Source of the DNA: Schizochytrium sp. TIO01
Lineage: Eukaryota > Sar > Bigyra > Thraustochytrida > Thraustochytriidae
Assembly (NCBI GenBank): GCA_004764695.1
Contig: SMSO01000034.1
Span: 4,720,501-4,784,500 of the forward strand
Direction of reading: 5' to 3'
Length of the DNA stretch: 64,000 bases
The translations under genes and the position numbers were made by a program. This document shows positions 20,177-29,145 of the stretch, in pieces; the stretch's first letter is position 1, and every line of letters starts with the position of its first letter. The notes beneath the pieces are model-generated. The model saw nothing but the letters and a program-made list of their open reading frames with translations, did not search any database and had not been told where the DNA came from.

Positions 20177-22033
20177 ATGACTTCAGAGCTCGTAGAAAAG
20201 CTCAAGGACGAAGGCCAGGAACACCTATTTGAAGGGTGGACTAACGACGGTCGAAACCCTGATGAAAAGCGCCTCCTCGATCAACTAGAAACTCTTGAGG
20301 CAAACTATCCAGGAGGTCTCACGGCGTATGTGCAACGTGCCAGAGACCTTCTTGGCAAAAGCAAACGTGAGGAAAATCCTTTTGAGGGATACACACCCAA
20401 AGTTCCTGAGTGTGTGACATTTCCTTTTGAGGGCAGCAACCCCGAGCGGGCCGAAGCCGAAAGTTTAGGCAAAGATGCCTTTGCTCGTAGCGCCTGTGTC
20501 CTCGTGGCAGGAGGACTTGGTGAACGGCTTGGTTACTCAGGAATCAAAGTTGAGCTACCAAGTGAAACGACATCTGGCACAAGCTTTCTCGGACTATACT
20601 GTCAATTTATCGCTGCTCTGCAAGACCCTTCATCACCAGTTCCTCTTGCAATCATGACTTCGGACGATACACATGCCCAAACGGAGGCATTGCTTGAGTC
20701 AGAGTCTTACTTTGGTCTTTCCCCCAGTCAAGTTCACCTTATGAAGCAGGAAAAGGTCGCTTGTCTTTCTGATGACACCCCGCATCTTTCACAGGCGAGT
20801 GATGATCCATACACGCTTCTCACCAAGCCCCATGGGCATGGTGACGTGCATCTTTTGCTCCATCAGACTGGTCTTGCTCAAAAATGGCTCGACGAGGACC
20901 GCGAATGGGTAATGTTTTTCCAAGATACGAATCCGCTGTCCTTTCGAACAATGCCGGCAGCTTTGGGCATAAGTGCCATGCGAGACTATCAGGTGAACTC
21001 GGTGGCTATTCCCCGCAAGGCCAAGGCTGCAGCTGGTGCTCTAATGAGACTTTGCCATGAAGATGGTCATGAGATCACCATTAATGTTGAATACAACTAT
21101 ATCGACAGTTTGTTGCGTGCTACAGTTAGCCCAGATGAGGGTGACGTAAATGGGTCCGATGGATACTCTGCTTTCCCAGGCAACATGAATCAGTTGATTT
21201 TTGCTCTGGAACCGTATGTAAGTACTTTGAACAAAACAGGAGGAGCGATTCCAGAGTTTGTGAATCCCAAGTATGCAGATGATTCTCGTACCACATTTAA
21301 GTCCCCGACTCGCCTAGAATGCATGATGCAAGACTATCCATTGACACTTCGGGACCTGGGTGAGCCCCCTGCCCCTGGTTCAATTGGCGTGACTGTATTT
21401 CAAGATGCTGGCGATCTCGAGAATGATTATATCTCCGGTCCACCTAGTTTGACGCATCGCTTGTATGCACCAGCAAAGAATAACCTTAAAGAGGCAGCGT
21501 CTAAGGCTACGAAGGGAATTCCAGACGCCAGCTGCACCTCTACTGAGCTCGCCATATACGCCTGCAATGCTCTTATGCTTCGAGACATTGGTTGTAAAGT
21601 CGAGCCGCCCCTTTCTTCTACATATGGTGGCTTTGAGCAACCTGAATGGGCGCATATTGTGCTTATGCCAAGCTTTTGTCCTCTGTACTCACAGTTAAGG
21701 TCGCGCTTCTCGCAACCCGAACAGATAAGCATATCAGCACAATCGACTCTTGTGATTGGTGGTGATGTTCAATTTGATGGCAATGTTGAGCTAGATGGAA
21801 CTCTGGTTATCCTTGCTGAACCTGGTGTACAAGTTTTGATTGGCTCTGTGAAAGTGAAAAATGCATACTCGAAATTTGTCTCTGTTGACCCAGATGATGA
21901 CAACGAACCTGAGGTGTATCGCATTCGAGGATTCCGCTTGTCTTCACCGGTCCTTTTTGATAGTGATGGCGAACAGGACTACATTTTCCGTTATACAGAA
22001 CCTGGCCAGCATAAGGTCGATATCGTTATTTAG
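20177..22033 (+). CDS. USP: UDP-sugar pyrophosphorylase (broad specificity)
   Basis: 618 residues starting at the ATG at 20177 (A at -3); the frame extends four codons upstream only to a TTG. The enzyme makes UDP-sugars from UTP and many sugar-1-phosphates and works in cytosolic nucleotide-sugar salvage. The nucleotide-binding loop VLVAGGLGERLGYSGIKVEL is at about residue 107, followed by the GTSFLGLYCQ segment, TSDDTHAQTEALL, KPHGHGDVHLLLHQTGL and the DTNPLSF substrate region, then VEYNYIDSLL and the FPGNMNQLIF and PEFVNPKYAD blocks typical of plant and protist USP. A C-terminal beta-helix-like part (LVIGGDVQFDGNVELDG) closes the protein. Length matches plant USP of about 600-620 residues. 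It is tail to tail with the PHD-RAMA gene. Confidence 0.95.
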   Translation: MTSELVEKLKDEGQEHLFEGWTNDGRNPDEKRLLDQLETLEANYPGGLTAYVQRARDLLGKSKREENPFEGYTPKVPECVTFPFEGSNPERAEAESLGKDAFARSACVLVAGGLGERLGYSGIKVELPSETTSGTSFLGLYCQFIAALQDPSSPVPLAIMTSDDTHAQTEALLESESYFGLSPSQVHLMKQEKVACLSDDTPHLSQASDDPYTLLTKPHGHGDVHLLLHQTGLAQKWLDEDREWVMFFQDTNPLSFRTMPAALGISAMRDYQVNSVAIPRKAKAAAGALMRLCHEDGHEITINVEYNYIDSLLRATVSPDEGDVNGSDGYSAFPGNMNQLIFALEPYVSTLNKTGGAIPEFVNPKYADDSRTTFKSPTRLECMMQDYPLTLRDLGEPPAPGSIGVTVFQDAGDLENDYISGPPSLTHRLYAPAKNNLKEAASKATKGIPDASCTSTELAIYACNALMLRDIGCKVEPPLSSTYGGFEQPEWAHIVLMPSFCPLYSQLRSRFSQPEQISISAQSTLVIGGDVQFDGNVELDGTLVILAEPGVQVLIGSVKVKNAYSKFVSVDPDDDNEPEVYRIRGFRLSSPVLFDSDGEQDYIFRYTEPGQHKVDIVI

Positions 22034-22541
22034 TTTTTCTCTTTGCCAACTAAATGTTGTTTGAATCTAAAAAACCAAATCAAATATTCAAATATTGTTT
22101 CCTTTGAAAGAAATAGAGCATCACTCCTTCTGTCAAATAGAATTTTCTCGCAGCTTATTTTGCTTATTTAAAAAAAGAAAATCAAAAAATTCTAGACAAC
22201 TGAGACAAGGTTATGCCTCCAGCGAACGTTATTGCAAACCAAAGGCAGGGAAAACTAGATGCGGATGAAGGAAAGAACAGCAAACTGACGGAAAAACTCA
22301 TGTGAAAGATCATGTGTATGTTTATATAGTAAATCAGACAAAATGCAAAGCAATAGAGTGTAAAACCAAACGGGAGCCATCATCAATATGCAAGACACCT
22401 TTTCCATCATTATCATCAGTTCACTCAGCAGCGGTAGCGGCAGGACCAGTTTCATGATTGTATGTAATTGACACGAGTGCTGCTGCAAATTCTAAAGTCC
22501 TATCACCATGAGGGGGTTGTAGGGACGATGGTGGGATTATA
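22034..22541. other. Short spacer between convergent genes
   Basis: 508 bp shared by the 3' ends of the UDP-sugar pyrophosphorylase and PHD-RAMA genes. AT-rich, no gene. No clear AATAAA on either side. Confidence 0.6.
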
Positions 22542-25139
22542 TTAAGTAGGTTTGCCAACCTTGAGGAACTGGTTTCGGTAATGCAGGAGTGGTGTATCGC
22601 CATGGAAGCAGGATGTCCAGCCCCGATCGCTTTGCTTGTTTTTGTAGATTTTGCGCTTGCAGTACAGCGCAAAGCTCGGCGGTGAGATGAAAACGTTATT
22701 TTCGAACTCAATGAGACCATCATTATTGATCACGCCCTCAAAGCGATGTTTGTTAAGGTAGGGCACGCTGATTGTATCCCCAGGTTTTAAATATCCATGT
22801 TCTACAAGATCCACAATAGTCGTCTGGTGAGGGTTGCGTTTCAAAGCGAGCTCGTTCTTGAACTCATACTTGCGGCGTTTGGGAGACCGCGGCTTGGGAC
22901 CTTGTCCCGACGCTGATGCGAGAGCCGAGGAGCTGCTGAGATTGCTAGAAATGCTTGATCTCCTTTTCCCTGTCCGTGGCTGCACTGTAGACGCCTGAGC
23001 TGCCGCTTCAACAGCATTGGCAGCGGCGGTAGCAGCAGCAACAGGATCATTAGTTGCACCTGTACCCGGAATTGTCTGGTTGAAATAGTTCATATGATGA
23101 ACTCCGGATCCGAAGTCTGGCGCGCCAAAAGTTTCGCTATAAGCGTTTGGGAGCAGGTGTGTCAAGGAGCGGCGCGACCCCTTGGACCGTGACTGCTGGT
23201 GGACCTTCTCCAAGTGTTTGATGGTTGGTGCAATGCACGCGTGGCAAAACCACGGTTCGGGAAGTGGCACGTGCTCACCACCCTCGAAGGAAACGCAGCG
23301 GCGGTGAAACCACTTGCTGCAGCAGCTAAAATCACATCCTACAGCGTCGGGAAAATCCTTCTCTTCAATGGTTTTGGCGCAGACAGAGCATATGGTTACA
23401 GAGCCTTCGCTGCCGGCATCTTCAGTCTTGGTATGATTTCCATCGGACAATTCTGTTTCACTGCTATTGCGAGATTCTGCATTGATAGCTTGTGCGGCAG
23501 CTGCTGCGCGGCGTCTCCTCCTGGTTTGACCTAGTGTAGACTCATTTGCAGCAGCAACATCATCAGAAGCTGCCATGGCTGCTGCTACTGCTAATGCGTC
23601 ACCCTTGTTTTGATTTGCAGTCACCATAGTCAATGTACTGCGGGGTGTGAGCACTGCCCTTCGTGGTGTCAGCAGGACCCTGCCGGACTTGAACTGCGCT
23701 AAGCTAGAGAGCAGCTCAAGAGTAGCACGTTCGCTCGCGTCAATGTCGAGCTCTTCGAGGATAGGAGCGTCCTCATCACTTGATGTTGAGCCTTGATCAC
23801 CATGCGCAAGGGCCATGAGGTTTCTTGATGCATTCTTTGTTGCAACAGCCCCATGAATGTCGTTTGATACAACCCCAGCCGCTTCTTCTGCAGCTATTTG
23901 CGCTGCTGATCGTTGACGACTTCGTGTGCGTGTTGTGGCTCCTGATGTGCGAGTTTCGCGATTGCCTGCGCCTAGGGCATTTTCTTGGTTTGTCGACGAA
24001 GTCGTGGCAGAGTTTCCTAGGCTTCCGTTGGAGCCTGCGGTGCGGAAGCCGTCCGCCACAAGCTTCCTAACGAGCGGGGACTTTCCTGAAATACCAACCT
24101 GAAGATGACTTCCACTTTTAAGGATAGTGTCTGACACAGATCTGTACTCTGCTGCAAGTTTGCTTGCTGCGATAGCTGAGATGGATGATGCTGCCGCGAG
24201 AATTTGGTGTTTATCGCGAGCCTTTGCTAAGAGTTTGCTAGCATGACCCTTGTTTCTAGGCGAGAACAGTCCGCATAGGCTCCTTTCCATAAGTTTCTTG
24301 AGATCTCCAGGGTCCTGCATCTTTTGCACGGCCTCCACACCCACGCGGAACCTATCCCAGACCGCAAAGAATGCCCTTTCAGCTTCGTTCGAGCCCTGTG
24401 CGTTTCTGGCGCCGTTTTTGCCTTTGTTAGTTGCAATACCTTTTCCATTTGCTCCCACAAAACCCTGCAGTTCACGGCTGGCGCTGTCACTAATTTCGCT
24501 GGTCGCATAAACAGCTGTAGTGTTGCTCTTGTTGTTATTGACTTCTTTCTGATCGTTGCTGATATCTTTGTTGCCCTCATTACTGTTAGAAAGATTATCT
24601 GCGCCAAAGACCTGGCACCTGGCTGCGTCCACGAGGGCTACGAGGCGCGTCCACTCTGCCCTAGACGCTGCATCCTGACGCATGGCAAAGTATTCGGGTC
24701 CTTTAGACGAGAACTCGCGCCGCAGTTGTTCTAGTGGAGCAGAGCCATCACCGTTCCTCTTCCACCTCGCAATGCAGCCCAAGATCTCGATATAAACTTC
24801 GAAGAGGTTTACCTCCGCAACGGGGTCACCCAAAGCGAGCCCCGCGAAGTTAGAAACGCGAGCCTGCTCCTCTGGTGAGAGTCCAAGACCCATAGTGCTC
24901 TGTGCTGCTGTGGAGGTGGAGTTGAGCACCGTTGATGCCGATGCCGGCGCCAACAAGGCATCCGAGGCAGGGGCTGCCAGAGGACCACCCACCGGCAGCG
25001 AGAGAGGTGCTGGGCGTTTGAGAGCTAGTGGAGATCGCGGAGCCACAATCGTGCTTCCAACAGGGCCCGCGGCGCGAGGCCTTCGTGAACGTGCAGAGAC
25101 AGAGGTGGCCTCCATGGCCATGCCCGATGCGAGTTGCAT
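22542..25139 (-). CDS. PHD-finger and RAMA-domain chromatin protein
   Basis: 865 residues. The N-terminal half is Ala/Ser-rich with charged low-complexity stretches and an Arg-rich patch, without a known fold. A PHD finger lies at about 583-633: CSVC, then GCDFSCC, KWFHRRC and WFCHAC, giving the Cys4-His-Cys3 ligand set. After a basic, Ser-rich linker with a likely nuclear-localisation segment (RSPKRRKYEFK), the C terminus (about 765-850) matches the RAMA domain: TIVDLVEHGYLKPGDTI, a small-strand segment HRFEGVINNDGLIEF, then FISPPSFALYCKRKIY and GWTSC. RAMA domains accompany adenine methylases and occur in eukaryotic chromatin proteins such as MPND, where they read modified DNA. PHD fingers read histone tails. 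I infer a dual histone/DNA reader in the nucleus. The first ATG (25139) is used; ATGs at 25121 and 25115 have better contexts. Confidence 0.82.
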   Translation of the reverse strand: MQLASGMAMEATSVSARSRRPRAAGPVGSTIVAPRSPLALKRPAPLSLPVGGPLAAPASDALLAPASASTVLNSTSTAAQSTMGLGLSPEEQARVSNFAGLALGDPVAEVNLFEVYIEILGCIARWKRNGDGSAPLEQLRREFSSKGPEYFAMRQDAASRAEWTRLVALVDAARCQVFGADNLSNSNEGNKDISNDQKEVNNNKSNTTAVYATSEISDSASRELQGFVGANGKGIATNKGKNGARNAQGSNEAERAFFAVWDRFRVGVEAVQKMQDPGDLKKLMERSLCGLFSPRNKGHASKLLAKARDKHQILAAASSISAIAASKLAAEYRSVSDTILKSGSHLQVGISGKSPLVRKLVADGFRTAGSNGSLGNSATTSSTNQENALGAGNRETRTSGATTRTRSRQRSAAQIAAEEAAGVVSNDIHGAVATKNASRNLMALAHGDQGSTSSDEDAPILEELDIDASERATLELLSSLAQFKSGRVLLTPRRAVLTPRSTLTMVTANQNKGDALAVAAAMAASDDVAAANESTLGQTRRRRRAAAAAQAINAESRNSSETELSDGNHTKTEDAGSEGSVTICSVCAKTIEEKDFPDAVGCDFSCCSKWFHRRCVSFEGGEHVPLPEPWFCHACIAPTIKHLEKVHQQSRSKGSRRSLTHLLPNAYSETFGAPDFGSGVHHMNYFNQTIPGTGATNDPVAAATAAANAVEAAAQASTVQPRTGKRRSSISSNLSSSSALASASGQGPKPRSPKRRKYEFKNELALKRNPHQTTIVDLVEHGYLKPGDTISVPYLNKHRFEGVINNDGLIEFENNVFISPPSFALYCKRKIYKNKQSDRGWTSCFHGDTPLLHYRNQFLKVGKPT

Positions 25140-26048
25140 GCGAAGGTTTGAAAGTGAGCTTGCAAACTACTCCGGCCGTTTTGAGCACCGTGGCTAAGCA
25201 CACGGTGTTGAGGAGTCCAGCTCTGATCAGAGTTGGCCCTCAGTCAGTTGGATATCCTTCACGACGGGTGGCGGATAGATGAAAGAATGGATGAGGATGG
25301 ACGAATGAGATGGATGGGGATGGGTCGATGAGAGGGGATGGAGACAGCACAAGAGACGGTGAGAGACGCAGAGAGCCTGGAAAGAACAGAAAGAGAAGAT
25401 CGAGTAGAAATCAGGAGACAGACACACTTAGGGGGCTGCGGTCGAGGAGGCAGAGCTGACCCAGCCTCTCGCAACGCGCCAGACCTGAGTTAAGTTGGTT
25501 TTTGAAAACTTCGTTTTTAAATCTCAACAAACTGATCAAAGGAATGATAATTCATCAAATTAGAATTCAAAAGAAAAACAAAACAAAAAAACTTTTCTTT
25601 AGGAAAATAAGAGAAACTAGTAGAATGAAAGAATTTTCATTTCTTATAACTCTATTTTAAAAAAGAAAGAGAGATGGCCAGAGCTATACACTACTACCAG
25701 CTCACTAGGAGCTCCAGGGTGCGGTGTATTATTTCATTTTAGGACACCGTATTTTAACCAGCATTGCTATCGTTTGGGATAGATGTGGTGGGTAGGGGGG
25801 GGCTGTTAGCGGAGGTAATGTTTGTTTATATTATTTAAAATCTGAAAATAAAAAATAGAAGTAAGAGAGGAGAGAACTGCCCTTTCTGTTGTATATAAGA
25901 CTATAATCCTTTTCTTCTTCTTCTTTCTTTCTGTGACTGTTTAGAAAAGCAAAGAGGGAATTAGAAACACTATGAGGGTGAACGAGCAACTTGAAGACCT
26001 ATATATAATTAATAAAGACATACCTATATAGCAAGTTGATGAGAAAAC

Positions 26049-26131
<83 letters not shown>

Positions 26132-26556
26132 TCTCCCTGGCAATGTCGTTTAGAGATCGACGGTCGTTTTTCGAAGGGATGGTAGATGTCGGGAATGGGC
26201 AGCTAGCTCTGCTGGCGCGTGGGCTTAAGTGCGCGTGCTAGAGCTACGAGGGCCTAGAATGTTGGCGTTTTAAAGAGGGTAAATCAGCCTCCCATCATTT
26301 AGTTTACTCTCATGGTGATTTTACAAACCCCCTTCAAGCTATGTGCGTATTGTTTTCAAGTTATTGATCTTAAACATTACAAAATCAACAGATTGCTATG
26401 TGGGTGAATAGATAAAACACTAGTGCCTATGATATCATGAGGCAAAAAGAATTTAACGAAGTTAAACACGAACAGTGTTATATAGCAATTACAGGGAGAA
26501 GGGAATTTTTAATGGAGGTCTTGCAAAGAAAACAATCCTTTCAAGTAATGGAAAAA
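25140..26556. other. Spacer with promoter of PHD-RAMA gene and GAAA repeat
   Basis: 1.4 kb. The part next to 25140 has GGATGGATGA-like and purine-rich low-complexity sequence likely to be the 5' leader. Further on it is AT-rich, with the GAAA microsatellite at 26051-26131. No gene seen. Confidence 0.5.
26051..26131. repeat. GAAA microsatellite, about 20 units
   Basis: 81 bp of uninterrupted GAAA units, about 0.9 kb upstream of the PHD-RAMA start. Uninterrupted repeats of this length are expected to vary in length between strains. Confidence 0.97.
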
Positions 26557-26933
26557 CTATATATATTTTTTAATATAGAAAGAAGTAGGAAAACAAGGAA
26601 AAGGATAAATACAGATGTCTGAAGCGAGGCAATAACCGTTCACGAAAGCTGATATAAACGCAGCGGCAGAAGAAGGCAGCCAAAGAAGCTGAAGGTCATG
26701 GCCATCAGCGCCTATCAAAAGACTCCACGAAGACTTTTCTCCGCACGCCTCAACAATGTCAATGTCAATGCCAATCATCGCCAATACCCGCTGAGTTCTC
26801 AGCTCAACGCCTCCAAGATCCCTCGGCTCAGCCTTCCTATGGATTACAATAGGTGTACCTTAGGAACCCTGTCAGGCCGAAAACGAAGACAGAGGGCTCC
26901 TTCGATATGCCCCCCAACGCCATAAACATCCAT
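26557..26933 (-). CDS. Putative small gene, frame-broken or with a short intron
   Basis: An ATG at 26933 in an excellent context (ACC before, G after) opens MDVYGVGGHIEGALCLRFRP and runs 25 codons to VPK at 26859. One base out of phase the reading resumes as GTPIVIHRKAEPRDLGGVEL and continues through GIDIDIVEACGEKSSWSLL and LIGADGHDLQLLWLPSSAAA to a stop at 26557. The two parts join smoothly if one base is inserted or lost. Alternatively a 68-bp intron (GTACAC to CTCAG) would also join them in frame, but its signals are weak. Composition in both halves looks coding, while the opposite strand is the shadow. I do not recognise the protein. A GC-rich promoter-like stretch with CGCGGCG motifs lies just upstream at 26975-27020. 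Confidence 0.35.
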
Positions 26934-29145
26934 GGTAACCCCCTCATTTCCCTTGTTGTGTTATTACGTTAATCACGCCGCGGCGAGGAAATAATAATAA
27001 AGCAAGGGACCGCGGCGCGTGAAGGTGGATAAGGTGAGCGGTTTCCGGCCGTTGGAAAATTAAGGTGGCATAAAGGTGCATAATGCCCCCATTCCCATCG
27101 TCCCTCCCTCTCGCATGGTTTTGCGGATGTGCCTCACGTGCGCTAGTATAGGGAGGATTTATAGCAAGAGTTTGATTGGCAGTGCGTACGGGAAATTCAT
27201 GTGAGATAGTTTAAGGTGCAGAAGTGAAGGTTTTGCAACTCGGGCAGGCTATGGCGTGCCCACAATATGGTTTGGTTTTGGTTTTTCTAGCCAAATCCTG
27301 TTTTGTGCTGGTTTGCTTTATTAAAAATAAAATAAAAATATATATATTAAAAAATTCACTTCTCTATAATTAATCTAATTTTAAAAGAAAAGGAAAAGGT
27401 TTGTTAAGGCTATCATGTGATTTCAAGATGTGGAATCCGCTTGCAGATGAAATGCACGAGATCAAACAATCTGTGAAGATATGTCGAGGTAAACATTGTC
27501 CAAACGGCCTCTTATCACCGTATTGCTCTGGGTATGCTTCCCGTCAGCTCTACCAGATTGAGACAGCCGAGCATTCTGGTCTTTCAGATGACATTTATTG
27601 AAGTGTTACTTCTCTTCGTTTCTTTCATTTATAAAATAAAGTTTTTATTTATAAATAAGACATGGTTCATTTACAAACAGCACTCGTAGTGCTCCATTGC
27701 ATAATCGATACTCTGCCAAACAGCTCCATTAATCCCTGCACGGGGAGTGCTTGAAACTCGCACTACTGGTAGCACAAATGAAGAAGAAAATTCAATGGCG
27801 GCATAAACAAACCGTTTTTCAGTTCGCAGCACAGTTCCTTTAACCTTTCCTTCCTATTTCTATAGAAATGATTATTTTCTATATTGCCGAGGTACTATAA
27901 ATCATAGGCCGTGCTTTACTTTCTTTATTACTTTCTTATCCTATCGCATCACATCTTATGCTATATGATACTATAGTATATCCCCATAGACATCAGAATA
28001 AAAATTAACGTGCAGGAAGTAGAAAGAGGCGATGTGTCCCTATCGTGTTTGGAGAACACGATGGCCATGGTTGTTCACTGCCGCGGATCCAATGACGACT
28101 TGGGCTTGGCCGAACCCTGTAAAGCTCCTCTGATGGCTCTATAGATGGAAACATTAAATCCCCAGAAAACGTTATACGCAAGTTATTTGTTCATGTCACC
28201 AAAACTTGGGACAGTATGAATGCAGGAAATGATGGGCTCTTCTTCTCTTTACAAAAAGATGGTTATGAAATATAGATAGACGGGTCGCTGAGCAAAAATC
28301 CAAACTAAAAATTAGAGATCGCTATACATTGCAGATAATTCTGATATGCGAAGCAGCACCACGAGCTAGACGTTAAGATCCTCTAAGTCTCTTCACTTGT
28401 AAGCCCCGCTTGAAAGATCTGCCATGAATGGACGCACCCAAATAATACTCGCTTGTTAGAATGATTTTGTGCGGTCAGTGATGACATCTTCAATGCGAAA
28501 ATCAACCTTATGTGCTGAGACAAAACAAAGCGTGCTCGCAGAACAACTTTACATGCATTAATATGAAAAGTTAGACGTATTCATATGCTGAAATTCAATG
28601 ACTTCTTCTTATATCTTTCAAGGGTAGAGTCCACTGATCACGCTAAAGAAAATGCATTCCCTATGTCAGGAAATGCCTCGCGGTCGGCAAACCACCACCA
28701 CTGCCCAGACACACCGTGCTCGCCTCAATGCAATCCTGTGTGTTTTGAGCACTTTGAAGAACCAAAATTCTACACCGCATCACTCTCCAAGTTGCTCCAA
28801 ACAATCGCCTGGTTGCTACATGTGTATCAAAACTACATCTAGAATCTCCAAGTCGGATGGATCCCCAATAGTCTGTCATGCGCGAACAACCGGAAAGGCC
28901 AAGAACTCCATCCCATGTAATTTATATTGAGAGCCGAAGAAGATTAACGCTCGATCGATGTCTTCATATGAAGCGAGGAGAAGGTACAGTAGATAGTAGG
29001 TAGTGCCTAGGAGTCCTGGAAGTAATCGTACCTAGAAGTAGTAGGGGATAAGCAGGGTGGTAGTAAGTAATTAAACGACCGTAGGAAAAAGATTCTGTTC
29101 TGTTTGTAATGAGGATGGGATATTAAGAGAGTCGGCGAGCAGACC
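26934..29145. other. Spacer without recognisable gene
   Basis: 2.2 kb, AT-rich except for the GC-rich patch at 26.97-27.06 kb. Frames are short and without motif. The right end contains the leader of the triple-fusion gene. Confidence 0.5.
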
